Shown in pieces: positions 22,925 through 33,755 of a stretch of DNA of 64,000 nucleotides. Position 1 is the first letter of the stretch, and every line of letters starts with the position of its first letter. Origin of the DNA: Alviniconcha marisindica (taxonomy: Eukaryota; Mollusca; Gastropoda; Provannidae); contig JABMCL010001519.1 in assembly GCA_018857735.1 (NCBI GenBank), positions 1,297,376 to 1,361,375 on the forward strand, written 5' to 3'. A model generated the notes under the pieces. That model was not told where the DNA came from and ran no database searches. It saw only the letters and a list, made by a program, of their open reading frames with translations. Made by a program: the position numbers and the translations under genes.

Positions 22925-23235
22925 CATCTCATTGCTGTGTGAAAGTCGAGGTGGCCATCCTGGGCTTTCCGTCCTAATGAGCCTTATGGTTTCTGTGGAT
23001 GTAAAGCAACACTGAACTATGCTCACGCATTGGTCAGTTTGTCCCTAATATGTCAACCGACATCAGAGGACATGAAGCTCTACATCATCATCATTTTTAC
23101 AGTTTATCTGTTAAGTGCTATTTTGTAGCCTGAGAAAGGGGATTACGCTGAAAATTCACACGGGTTGTTTTGTCAGTAATAAATAGCGTTCTTTTAAAAC
23201 TTGTTAACCTTTTAGGTGTTTGGATCTTTTCTCAC
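22925..23235. mobile_element. Dispersed repeat (copies near 29390 and 55935)
   Basis: 'GAAAGTCGAGGTGGCC', 'GTCCCTAATATGTCAACCGA' and 'GGTGTTTGGATCTT' blocks recur at 55935-56100 and 29390-29540. Unclassified interspersed repeat without coding sequence. Confidence 0.5.
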
Positions 23236-23279
23236 ACCAGTCAAAAAGTGATCTGTGATGGTAACAGCGCCTTTAACTT

Positions 23280-23645
23280 ACCAGTGCAGTACTTCACTTC
23301 ACTATCATCATACAACGAAGAGCACGATTCATCACCTGCACACACAAATAATAATCTTTAGTACTTCACTTCATGATCATCATGCAATGAAGAGCATGAT
23401 TCATCACCTGCACACACAAATAATAATCTTCAGTACTTCACTTCATGATCATCATACAACGAAGAGCACGATTCATCACCTGCACACACAAATAATAATC
23501 TTCAGTACTTCACTTCACTATCATCATGCAACGAAGAGCACGATTCATCACCTGCACACACAAATAATAATCTTCAGTACTTCATGATCATCATACAATG
23601 AAGAGCACGATTCATCACCTGCACACACAAATAATAATCTTAATA
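23280..23645. repeat. Tandem repeat, 5 units of ~72 bp
   Basis: Unit: 'CAGTACTTCACTTCATGATC', 'ATCATACAACGAAGAGCACG', 'ATTCATCACCTGCACACACA', 'AATAATAATCTT'. Units differ by only a few bases. Confidence 0.9.
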
Positions 23646-24039
23646 AATGTGCCAAATGATACATGTGTGAGGTTAAAGCGCTATACATGAAACATTACAA
23701 TGGTGCACAACTGGATTTGAATAATTCATGACATAAATCAGTTCCAACAAGGCACTCTTACTGCAGAAACAACACAACGTGCTGTCTCCAGGTCATGGCA
23801 AAACACTACCCAACTGCAGCCATTGGATCATTGGGGATGTATCTTGTTTCAGAATTTAGATTCAGTGAATATTGTCCAGAGAATTTTCCAATGTGCCAAA
23901 CCCCTCTAAGATGATACATCCACAAGGTTAAAGCTAATGCATGAAGCATCACAACAGTACGCAACCTGACCTTACCTCCCTCCCCTCCTTAGTCCTACCG
24001 CTTCTGGTACACCCCCCCTCCCCACCCACCCCAACATCT

Positions 24040-25665
24040 CCCCCCCCCCCCTTACAGATATTGGAAAATATATTAGAAAATTCTACGGATGATATTCCAT
24101 CTAGCCATTATGTAGTACAAAAACAAGGTCTGTTACTCAGCCACAGCAAGATCCTCCCCATCAATGCATCATGGGACTAATCCTTACCCCCCCCCCCCCC
24201 CCCCCCCCCCCACTCAGTTATTGGCACAGTCATTAGAAATTCTCTGGATGATATTCCATCTAGCAATTACATAGTACACAAACAAGGTCTGTCACCAGCC
24301 ACAGCAAGATCTCCGAACCCCCCCTCCCTCCCCATCAATGCATGTACATGGGTCTAATCCTTACATCCCCCACCCCCATGCCCCCTCCCCAATCAATGCA
24401 TGTACATGGGTCTAATCCTTACACCCCCACCTTACAGATATTGGCACATTAGACAATTCTCTGGATGATATTCCATCTAGCCATTACATAGTACACAAAC
24501 AAGGTCTGTCACCCAGCCACAGCAAGATCTCCGAACCCCCCCTCAATCAATGCATGTACATGGGTCTGATCCTTACCACCACCACCCCTCCCCCCCCTTA
24601 CAGATATTGGCACATTAGACAATTCTCTGGACAATATTCCATCTAGCGATTACATAGTACAAAAGCAAGATCCGTCACCCAGCCATAGCAAGATCCCCCC
24701 CCCCCCCCTACACCCCCCCTCCCCAATCAATGCATATACATGGGCTTAGTCCTTACACACACACACAACACCCCCACCCCCTAAACTTGACAGATATTGG
24801 CACATTAGACAATTTCTCTGGACGATATTCCATTTAGCCATTACACTTTACATAAAACAAAAACAAGGTCTGTCACCGGGCCACAGCAAGGTCCCCTGCA
24901 ACACCCCCCCCCACCCCGATACCGGCACATTAGTCAATTCTCTGGACGATATTCCATTCAGCCATTACACATTACATAAAACAAAAATAAGGTCTGTCAC
25001 CGGGCCACAGCAAGGTCCCCTGCAACACCCCCCCACCCCGATACTGGCACATTAGTCAATTCTCTGGACGATATTCCATTTAGCCATTACACTTTACATA
25101 AAACTAAAACAAGGTCTGTCACCGGGCCACAGCAAGGTCCCCTGCAACACCCCCCCACCCCGATACTGGCACATTAGTCAATTCTCTGGACGATATTCCA
25201 TTTAGCCATTACACATTACATAAAACAAAAATAAGGTCTGTCACCGGGCCACAGCAAGGTCCCCTGCAACACCCCCCCACCCCGATACTGGCACATTAGT
25301 CAATTCTCTGGACGATATTCCATTCAGCCATTACACATTACATAAAACAAAAATAAGGTCTGTCACCGGGCCACAGCAAGGTCCCCCTGCACGCCCCCGC
25401 CCCCTCCTTCCAGATATTGGCACATTAGTCAATTCTCTGGATGATATTCCATCTAGCCATTACACTTTACATAAAACAAAAATAAGGTCTGTCACCGGGC
25501 CACAGCAAGGTCCCCTGCAACGCCCCCGCCCCCTCCTTCCAGATATTGGCACATTAGTCAATTCTCTGGATGATATTCCATCTAGCCATTACACATTGCA
25601 TAAAAGAAAAACAAGGTCTGTCATCCAACACCACCCCCCCCCCCCCCCCCCCCAGCACCCCCATG
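24040..25665. repeat. Tandem array, ~12 units of ~120-150 bp with C-rich spacers
   Basis: Unit core: 'GGCACATTAGTCAATTCTCT', 'GGACGATATTCCATTTAGCC', 'ACAAGGTCTGTCACC', 'GCCACAGCAAGGTCCCCTGC', then a C run of variable length. 24890-25390 units are nearly identical. Confidence 0.9.
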
Positions 25666-25724
25666 TGTGTACATGGGCCTAGTCAAGCACACAGCTCCAC
25701 CCCCACCCCCTTTCTTCCTCACCA

Positions 25725-27322
25725 CCAAGGTCACCCTGCTATAACCATACTGGTTGACTCAGCGTAAAAAAAACAAGCTAATGTCCAGCCAAAGCAGTGT
25801 CCCTCACCATCAAGGTGCCCTGATATAACCATACTGGTGACTCAGTGTAAAAAACAACAAACTAATGTGCCGAATACGACTCACCATCAAGGTCGCCCTG
25901 ATATAACTATACTGGTCGACTCAGCGCAAAAAACAAACAAGCTAATGTGCCAAATACTACTCACCATCAAGGTTGCAATGATATAACTATACTGGTTGAC
26001 TCAGTGTAAAAAACAACAACAAGCTAATCTGCCAAACACTCCTCACCATCAAGGTCGCCCTGATATAACCATACTGGTTGACTCAGTGTAAAAAACAAAC
26101 AAGCTAATGTGCCAAATATGACTCACCATCAAGGTCACCCTGATATAACCATACTGGTTGACTTAGTGTAAAAAACAAACAAGCTAATGTGCCAAAACGA
26201 CTCACCATCAAGGTCACCCTGATATAACCATACTGGTTGACTCAGTGTAAAAAACAAACAAGCTAATGTGCCAATATGACTCACCATCAAGGTCACCCTG
26301 ATATAACCATACTGGTTGACTAGTGTAAAAAACAAACAAGCTAATGTGCCAAAACGACTCACCATCAAGGTCACCCTGATATAACCATACTGGTTGACTC
26401 AGTGTAAAAAACAAGCTAATGTGCCGAATACTACTCACCATCAAGGTCGCCCTGATATAACCATACTGGTTGACTCAGTGTAAAAAACAAGCTAATGTGC
26501 CAAATATGACTCACCATCAAGGTCACCCTGATATAACTATACTGGTCGACTCAGCGCAAAAAAAACACAAGCTAATGTGCCAAATACAACTCACCATCAA
26601 GGTCGCCCTGATATAACTATACTGGTTGACTCAGTGTAAAAAACAACAACAAGCTAATCTGCCAAACACTACTCACCTCAAGGTGGCCCTGATATAACCA
26701 TACTGGTTGACTCAGTGTAAAAAACAAGCTAATGTGCCAAATATGACTCACCATCAAGGTGGCCCTGATATAACCATACTGGTTGACGTAGCGTAAAAAA
26801 CAAGCTAATGTGCCAAATACTACTCACCATCAAGGTCGCCCTGATATAACCATACTGGTTGACTCAGTGTAAAAAACAAACAAGCTAATGTGCCGAATAT
26901 GACTCACCATCAAGGTCACCCTGATATAACCATACTGGTTGACTTAGTGTAAAAAACAAACAAGCTAATGTGCCAAATATGACTCACCATCAAGGTCACC
27001 CTGATATAACCATACTGGTTGACTCAGCAAGGTCCCCCTGCACGCCCCCGCCCCCTCCTTCCAGATATTGGCACATTAGTCAATTCTCTGGATGATATTC
27101 CATCTAGCCATTACACATTACATAAAAGAAAAACAAGGTCTGTCATCCAACACCACCCCCCCCCCTCCCCCCCCCAGCACCCCCATGTGTGTACATGGGC
27201 TAGTCAAGCACACAGCTCCACCCCCACCCCTTTCTTCCTCACCACCAAGGTCACCCTGCTATAACCATACTGGTTGACTCAGCGTAAAAAACAAACAAGC
27301 TAATGTGCCGAATACTACTCAC
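25725..27322 (-). repeat. Minisatellite carrying exon 18 donor edge (~20 units, ~80 bp)
   Basis: Every unit has 'ACTCACCATCAAGGTC' on plus, which on minus is GACCTTGATG/GTGAGT, the last bases and donor of exon 18. The rest of the unit ('CTGATATAACCATACTGGTT', 'GACTCAGTGTAAAAAAC', 'AAGCTAATGTGCC') includes a piece related to the dispersed repeat at 32500-32775. 27015-27290 interrupts the array with a duplicate of 25385-25770. Confidence 0.9.
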
Positions 27323-27497
27323 CATCAAGGTCGTCAATCTTGGTGAGAAAAAGGCCGAAAATGGCTCGTGAGAAGGCCACTCGGAGCGACTCCACGCTCA
27401 AGGGGTAGCTGGGATAGATGACGGCATGTATCGTCACTGCCCCTGACACCAACACCATGAAGAACAGCCGTATCCAGTCGCTGACGTCCTTCTTTGT
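27323..27497 (-). CDS. TRPM2: TRPM2-like exon 18: S5 and pore helix/filter
   Basis: Residues 1074-1131 plus one base. KKDVSDWIRLFFMVLVSGAV matches 'MKDVFFFLFLLAVWVVSFGVA' (S5). The pore helix AFSRAIFGLFLTKID aligns with 'YHSYLTIFGQIPGYID'. The filter residues are thus F1120-G1121-L1122, without the Gln or Glu and the Pro common in TRPM channels. The exon's last bases and donor (GATG/GTGAGT) recur about 20 times downstream (25725-27322). Confidence 0.9.
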
Positions 27498-27675
27498 CTG
27501 CAAACCAAAGAAGACCAGGTCTGGGTGCAGTGTGTGTGTGTGTGTGTGATGAGCAGGATATATCTGCTTGACTCATCACGTTTGTGAATTTTGTCACTGT
27601 AAATGTTGTTAATAATTGTAAAAGGTAAGAGATGGGGTGGAGTGCAAGCTTTTCCAAGCTCATCGATACCATCTT

Positions 27676-28141
27676 ATTATTATTGATCGCTTTTATATAG
27701 CGCTATTCTCCGCTCTTGAGCAGACTCACTGCGCTCGCATGTGATTCTATATGAGTGAATACCTTTCTATAGCGCGTTTTTTGAATATCCACCGAAGTGG
27801 TGTACTTACAGCGCTGGCATGGCTGGTGCCACAAGAAACTGCTGCCATCTTGGCACGTTCTGTGTACACCATTCAACCATGCACCATGTCACTTCATGCA
27901 AAGCCACATACGTAAGGTGTATGCGTGTTTAGCTGTAACCTGCCACCTGTGCTTTTGGCAGAATGAAAAGGTCTTTTACGTGCTACTGCGGTAACACGGG
28001 GTGGAACGGATACCGAAATAAGAGTCAGCACAGAATGTTGACCCTGGAGAAGAAAATTCTCCCGCCACTCCAGCAGGGATTTGAACCCACGACCTTTCGA
28101 TCACGAGTCCAGCACTCTAACCACTGAGCTATTCCCGCTCC
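27676..28141 (-). mobile_element. tRNA-derived SINE, family A (near full length)
   Basis: The minus strand begins GGGAGCGGGAATAGCTCAG and has the B box GGTTCAAATCC; the body ends with the 'TATATAGCGCTATTCT' tail region at 27694-27712 on plus. Lies in intron 17. Confidence 0.85.
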
Positions 28142-28239
28142 CTTGAACTGAACTGACATAATACTTCTTGTATACGATGCTTCTGAAGTTGGCTGGGACT
28201 CACTAAGGTGGGGATTCTTTTTTTTGGAGTCATGGTGGT

Positions 28240-28905
28240 GATGCTGTTTCAGCATGACTCACCATGGCAATGATGCATCACAGGGTTGAACGGAACTCAC
28301 CATGGCAATGATACGTCATAGGGTTGAGCATGACTCACCACAGCAATGATATATCACAGGGCTGAACGGGACTCACCATGGTGATGATACTCACCATGAC
28401 AATGATACATCATAGGGTCGAGCATGATTCACCATGGTGATGTTATATCACATGGTGGAGCATGACTCACCATGGTGATGCTACATCACAGGGTGGAGCA
28501 TGACTCACCATGGCAATGATACATCACAGGGTTGAGCGGGATTCACCACAGCGATGATCCATCATAGGGACCCACCACAGTGATGATTACACCACAGGGT
28601 TGAGCAGGACTCACCATGACAATGATACATCACAGGGTTGAACTCGACTCACCATGGCGATGACAAATCACAGGGGACTCGCCCATCATGGTGATGATAC
28701 ATCCAGTGGACTCACCATATCGATGATACATCACAGGGTTGAGCGGGACTCACCATGACGATGATACATCACAGGGTTGAGCGGGACTCACCATGACGAT
28801 GATACATCACAGGGCTGAGCGGGACTCACCATGACGATGATACATCACAGGGTTGAGCGGGACTCACCATGACGATGACACATCACAGGGCTGAGCGGGA
28901 CTCAC
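28240..28905 (-). repeat. Minisatellite built from exon 17 donor edge (~17 units, ~37-39 bp)
   Basis: Units read 'GGGACTCACCATGACGATGA', 'TACATCACAGGGTTGAGC' on plus; on minus each carries ATCGTCATG/GTGAGTCCC, matching the exon 17 end ATCGCCATG/GTGAGTCCC. It abuts the true donor. Provides ~15 consensus-like decoy donors. Confidence 0.9.
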
Positions 28906-29139
28906 CATGGCGATGATGCTGACCAGCATGGGCCCCAGCGTAGGGCTGACGGGCACGGACATGACCATGAAGCGGAAGTAGAAGAAGAGCAGGTAGATGC
29001 TCATCAGGAACTTGGCGGTCATGAAGCTGATGTAATCCACAAAGTGCGTCAAGACGCGCAGCAGCAGCATCAGCAGCATGAATATGAAGATGATGAGGCT
29101 CTCTATGATGCTCCAGGTCACCGCCACTTCTGGGTACAG
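28906..29139 (-). CDS. TRPM2: TRPM2-like exon 17: S3, S4 and start of the S4-S5 linker
   Basis: Residues 996-1073, phase 0 at both ends. S3 is about 1006-1025. The vertebrate S3 calcium-site motif W-N-x-x-D appears here as W1004-S-I-I-E1008. S4 is about 1034-1057, followed by LGPMLVSIIAM, the family's 'LGPKIIIVKRMM'. The 3' edge and donor (GCCATG/GTGAGT) are repeated many times in the intron just downstream (28240-28905). Confidence 0.92.
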
Positions 29140-29289
29140 CTTTCAGCCAGGGCAGGAAAGAGCGCGAGTTATTGCCGGAGTTATTGAAAGGATGCTATTA
29201 TTGCCTTGTTCAGGCAAGGGTCATTCTGAATGTGCTTGATTCTCTCTCCAAGCACTGGATGCGAAAACAACGTAGCTCAACCTGAACAC

Positions 29290-29575
29290 AATTTTTGTGT
29301 GTGTGTTTGGATCTTGTTTTAGAACGCTAGCAGTCATTCTGTTTCAGATTATTTTGTTGTTGTTGTTCAACGAAAAACTGATATGTGTGAGTGTCTCCAT
29401 CTCATTTATCATCATTTTTCCACTGTTTAACAGTTAAGTGTTGTTTTGTAGCTTGGTAAAGGGGATTACCCTGAAAATTCGCATGTTGTGTTGTCCTGAT
29501 AAATTGCATTCTTTTGAACCTTTTATGCGTTTGGATCTTGTTTTAGAATGCTAGCAGTCATTCTTGTTTCAGAGC
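29290..29575. mobile_element. Dispersed repeat with 'GTTTGGATCTTGTTTTAGAA' ends
   Basis: The 20-mer occurs twice here (29308 and 29531), bracketing 'AAAGGGGATTACCCTGAAAA'. The same parts recur at 23130-23230, 30300-30425 (reverse) and 39700-39800. Confidence 0.5.
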
Positions 29576-29599
29576 CTCCCCCCCCCCCCCCCACATTTC

Positions 29600-30300
29600 G
29601 CTTTGATAGTTTTTTGGTTTACATCAAGGGTGTGAGTGAGGTGGTTTACTGGAGCAAACCCATAACCCAACCACGCTTTCCAAACTCATGCAAATGGACT
29701 ACAGTGTCCCGGAGAATTTGGGTATCTTTAACCCTTTCAGTGCCAGCAGTTGCTGGAACGCAGCAGCTCCTGGTGCCAGCTGTTTTTCTGACTCTGGCAC
29801 CAAACATACAGTCACCATTTTTAAACTCCTGTAACTTCATTTTTATTGAAAAAAATTGAGGTCGAAGTGTAGAAAAAACACACAAGAAAGTAGTTACCTG
29901 TTGAGGCGCTATATTTAGATCTGGAAAACCATAAACTGAGTAAATCTGAAGGGGAAAAAATGGAGAGATAGAAATCTGTACTCTCTTCATAAAGAGCCTA
30001 TTGAGTGCATCAGTCCTCCCAGGTAACCAAATCCGATGTTTGGCCCACAATGCCAAGCAGAGAGCAGAGGGGTTACCAAAAATCTGATCCTGGTGGGGAC
30101 CATTATTTCTGAACCAATTCTTTTGCAATATTTTGCCGAATAAAGTGAAATGGTTCAAGTTTTCAGCAATTTAAATGCTGCTGAAGTTCTTTCGTTAATT
30201 ATTCTTATAAAATAGTCCCTCCAATTTGGGAACACAAATGTGACATCGGCGGGAAGCTTGGTGGGCACAGTAATTTGACACAGGTGCTGTGAAATAAGAT
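29600..30300. other. Intron 16 stretch, no recognised gene
   Basis: Open frames on both strands here have no recognisable domain. Contains a C run (29579) and part of a dispersed repeat. Confidence 0.4.
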
Positions 30301-30560
30301 CCAAACCCAAAAAGGTTCAAACGAACGCTCATTTATTTTAACATGGACACACGGTATGCACATTTTCAGGGAAATCCCCTTCATCAAGCCACACAAATTT
30401 ATCCGTCATTCCGTTTCAGACGGATCTGAAATAAATCCATTTCATTCTGTCTAAAAAGGGAAAGAACTACCCATCAACAGAGAACACATAAAAAAGCCAA
30501 CAGCCGGCATAAAATCACTCGACAGCCTTGCATTCCTGCAGAACAAAGTGAAGCACATAC

Positions 30561-30704
30561 CCGTTTCTTGTTGATGGTAAGCCGCACCAGCTCGACGAAG
30601 ATGGTGGCCGTCCAGGCCAGCACGACAACGTTGAGGTAGAACACCCCACAGCCGGGCATCAAGAGGGCCACGCTCATCAACATCAGGTGGAGGAAGTACA
30701 GCAG
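30561..30704 (-). CDS. TRPM2: TRPM2-like exon 16: S1 and S2
   Basis: Residues 948-995, phase 0 at both ends. S1 covers about 948-963 and S2 about 968-988, with a very short extracellular loop (PGCG). S2 ends FVELVRLTINKK. In vertebrate TRPM2 this position carries the calcium ligands Glu and Gln (ExxQ); here it reads E985-L-V-R988, so Glu is kept and Gln is Arg. Confidence 0.9.
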
Positions 30705-30734
30705 CTGAACAAACAACCGTCACAGGCTGACTGG

Positions 30735-30735
30735 G

Positions 30736-30774
<39 letters not shown>

Positions 30775-31053
30775 GTGTGTGTGTGTGTGTTGTGCTGTTG
30801 GTGTGTGTGGTGTGGTGTGTGTGTGCTGTGTGTGTGTGGTGGTGTGTGTGTGTGTGTGCGTGGTGTTGTGTGCAGTGTGTGTGTGTGTGGTGGCGTGTGT
30901 GTGTGTGTGTGTGGCTGTGTGTGCTCTGTGTGTGTGTGTGGGGTGGGGGTGGTGGTGGCGTGTGTATGTTGCGTTTATGTGTGCTATGTGTGTGTGTGGT
31001 GGGGGGGGGGTGTGTGTGTGTGTGTGTGTGTGTGTGATGCTGTGTGTGTGTGC

Positions 31054-31110
<57 letters not shown>

Positions 31111-31130
31111 TGTGTGTGTTGTGGTGTGGA
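30735..31130. repeat. TG-rich microsatellite, ~400 bp
   Basis: (TG)n with GGT, GCTG and GTTG interruptions. Open on plus as Cys/Val-rich frames, not coding. Lies immediately upstream of exon 16 in its intron. Confidence 0.93.
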
Positions 31131-31139
31131 TTTATTTTA

Positions 31140-31255
31140 ATTTAGTATTTTACTTTGTGTGTAGCCGGGGACTCGAACCTGTGTCAGCACTGTGCCTGGC
31201 TTTTCAGTCGGATGCTCTGCCAACTACGCTATTTCTGCCCATCTTAGTACATGCC
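31140..31255 (-). mobile_element. tRNA-like SINE head
   Basis: Minus: TAGCGTAGTTGGCAGAGCAT (A box region) and GGTTCGAGTCCCCGG (B box), ~45 bp apart. Probably a third tRNA-derived SINE family; no body identified. Confidence 0.5.
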
Positions 31256-31289
31256 AGGTTATTTTGGTGGTTCCATAATCCATCAAACT

Positions 31290-31485
31290 CTGACGTGGAC
31301 TACAGGACCTTTAACATGCTCATGTGATCGCTGTGCAGGTGTGTACACATGGAGTACCTTGGTTTACATACTGTCTCACCCAAAGACGTAGACTACAGGA
31401 CCTTTAACATGCTCATGTGATCGCTGTGCAGGTGTGTACACATGGAGTACCTTGGTTTACGTTACTGTCCCACCCAAAGACGCAT
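31290..31485. repeat. Tandem duplication, 2 units of ~97 bp
   Basis: 'GACTACAGGACCTTTAACAT', then 'GCTCATGTGATCGCTGTGCA' and 'GGTGTGTACACATGGAGTAC' occurs twice in a row with few differences. Confidence 0.9.
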
Positions 31486-31609
31486 AGTCTGCGTTGAATT
31501 TGACTCTGCAGAAATCTAGGTCACCCAGCCACGTGGTGACTGTGCTCAGTCAGGCTCAGCCTTTGGCCTTTGGAAAACAAATGTTCGTGCTCTGTGCTAC
31601 CGACCTCAC

Positions 31610-31744
31610 CTGGTTAAGCCAGAACTTGGTGATTGGAGCTGTCCACAAGTAGTAGATCTGTTTGAAGATAGGTAAGTGACTGCCCCCTCTGTCCAGAATG
31701 TTTTCAAACGTCATAAAAAACCCGCTCTTCTTCCTCAATCTGCG
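31610..31744 (-). CDS. TRPM2: TRPM2-like exon 15: pre-S1 helix
   Basis: Residues 903-947, phase 0 at both ends. A basic start (RRLRKKSGFF), then YYLWTAPITKFWLNQ, the equivalent of the TRPM 'FF(T/S)APVVVFHLN' or 'FYHAPIVKFWFNT' segment that enters S1. The match to 'APIVKFWFN' is close. A second copy of the acceptor and 5' edge lies ~170 bp upstream in the intron. Confidence 0.92.
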
Positions 31745-32060
31745 CTGTTGGCAAACAGAAAAGAAACGGCATAAACACACACACACACACACACACACAC
31801 ATTAGGAAGTCAGTTACCGCTTCACGATTTTTTTTTCTCTCTCTAAATTTGAACAGCATTCATAAACAGTAACAATGCTTTACACCACACGAACCGCACT
31901 CTTCTTCCTCAACCTGAGCTGTTGGCAAACAGGAGAAAAAAAGGCGTATAAAAGAAAACCACACCCACTAGGAAGTCAGTTACTGCTTCACGCTTTTTCC
32001 TCTCTAACTTTGAAAGGCGTTTACAGACATTAATAATAATACTTTAAATACTTGTCACAC
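31722..32060 (-). repeat. Tandem duplication spanning exon 15 acceptor (2 units, ~170-180 bp)
   Basis: Unit 1 begins inside exon 15 ('CTCTTCTTCCTCAATCTG' on plus) and unit 2 repeats it at ~31901 ('CTCTTCTTCCTCAACCTG'). Each is followed by 'CTGTTGGCAAACAG', 'GGAAGTCAGTTAC' and 'GCTTCACG'. The second copy is a decoy acceptor (CCAACAG/CTCAGG). Confidence 0.88.
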
Positions 32061-32309
32061 AGCAAAACCGTGTTCATTTCAAATGCACACAAATACACAC
32101 ACACACACACACATGCAAGCATGCACACAAGCATGCACGCACACACACACACACACATGGGCGCCTGCACGCATGAGCACACTACACACAACTTACAACA
32201 CTGACACATATTATAAAACTAGGGGCTTGAGGCTGAGAAGCACCAGAAGGAGAACAAGGCAGGCCCACTGTTATATAAACGTATACACATATTTGCACTG
32301 AAACGACGG

Positions 32310-32775
32310 TTATCGGGGTGAATCCAGTGCAGGGTGCAGACGAAGAAACCAAATATCCTCCGGCAAGCTGGAGATTTCAAGTGCTGACTTGGAAGAACCG
32401 AAAAAACAGTCCTTCAACCTGTAACAAACCGGGACTCGAACCGTGGCAGCTCTTTCACTGGATCACCATCGCAGCGCGCTTATCCCTGAGCTGCAGTAAG
32501 TATATAAATAATTTGATGCTTTACGCCCAGTCAACCAGTACAGTGATATCAAGGCGACCCTGAGCTGCAGTAAGTAAGTAATTTGATGCTTTACGCCCAG
32601 TCAACCAGTACAGTGATATCAAGGCAACCCTGAGCTGCAGTAAGTAATTTGATGCTTTACGCTCAGTCAACCAGTACAGTTATATCAAGGGGACCCTGAG
32701 CTGCAGTAAGTAAGTAATTTGATGCTTTACGCCCAGTCAACCAGTACAGTTATATCAAGACGACCCTGAGCTGCA
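32310..32775. repeat. SINE-like tRNA head and 5 tandem units of ~65 bp
   Basis: 32430-32490 contains 'CCGGGACTCGAACC' (B-box complement). 32500-32775 repeats 'CTGAGCTGCAGTAAGTAA', 'TTTGATGCTTTACGCCCAGT', 'CAACCAGTACAGTGATATCA', 'AGGCGACC'. A single unit-like piece occurs at 44905-44960, and part of it in the 25725-27322 array in reverse. Confidence 0.75.
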
Positions 32776-33083
32776 GACTGAGCTGTTGAAACAGCCTGAC
32801 ACTGGAAAAAAACCTTATACATTCTAAGCATGGAACAAAAACTACTTTTTTTAAAGCATACAAAAAAATTCAAATAAAGAAACATTTAAATTGTTAAACA
32901 CAGGAAACGAGCCGGGGATTCTAAACAGGATAACTACTTGTTCAACTGTCTGCCAGCAAGTTATCATTATTACAAAATTAAGACTAGCTTACCTAATTGT
33001 AATTTTGGTGACTGTGATGAAACCTCGCAGCAAAAGTGATTTCGTGCGTAAAGCTCTCATGATCAGATCCGCTCGGAGATAAA

Positions 33084-33755
33084 ATTATTATCACTGATCG
33101 CTTTGATATAGCGCTATTCTCTGCTCTTGAGCAGACTCACTGCACTCATGTTGCATGTGATTCGGAATGACAGACTGCATCCTTTTATAGCACGGTTTTG
33201 AATATTCACCAAAGTGGTGTACCAACAGCGCTATTTGTTGTTGCATGGCTGGTGCCACATGAAACTGCTGCTGTCTCAGCGCATGTTCTGTGTACACCAT
33301 ACAACCATGCACTAGTTTACAGTGTCACTTCATTCAGAGCCACATATGTCGGGTGCATGTGTGTTTACCTGCAAACTGCCAGCTGAACCTTTGGCAGAAT
33401 GACCGGGATCTTTTATGCACTACTGCAGTAACACAGTAGGTTTAATAACAATAATAATGAATACTTCGAGCACCTAACCCGCACAGGCCCTAAGCGCTTA
33501 CACGTTCTTCATAAACACATACTGTCAAAATTCAACGCATACAACATGAATGCACACACACACACACACACACAGAGACTTGCACATGCACACACGTGCA
33601 CACATACACACACACATACCCGTCGCATATAAGGGCAATCAAGTTTTACCCAGGAGAAGAAAATTCTCCCCTGCTCCTTAGGCGGGCAACTCCAACCTGT
33701 GACCTTTCAATCACGAGCCTGGTGCTCTAACTACTGTGCTATCTGCGCTCTCTGT
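33084..33755 (-). mobile_element. SINE family A interrupted by a nested family C element
   Basis: The A-type body runs to 'GTAACACAG' at ~33437, is interrupted by 'AATAATAATGAATACTTCGA', 'GCACCTAACCCGCACAGGCC' and CA repeats, and resumes near 33635 with 'ACCCAGGAGAAGAAAATTCT', ending with the tRNA-like head. Confidence 0.75.

Noticed and set aside
29646..30158. 170-codon minus frame in intron 16
   Set aside because: No domain, no splice sites in phase with the neighbouring exons, and partly overlapping a dispersed repeat.
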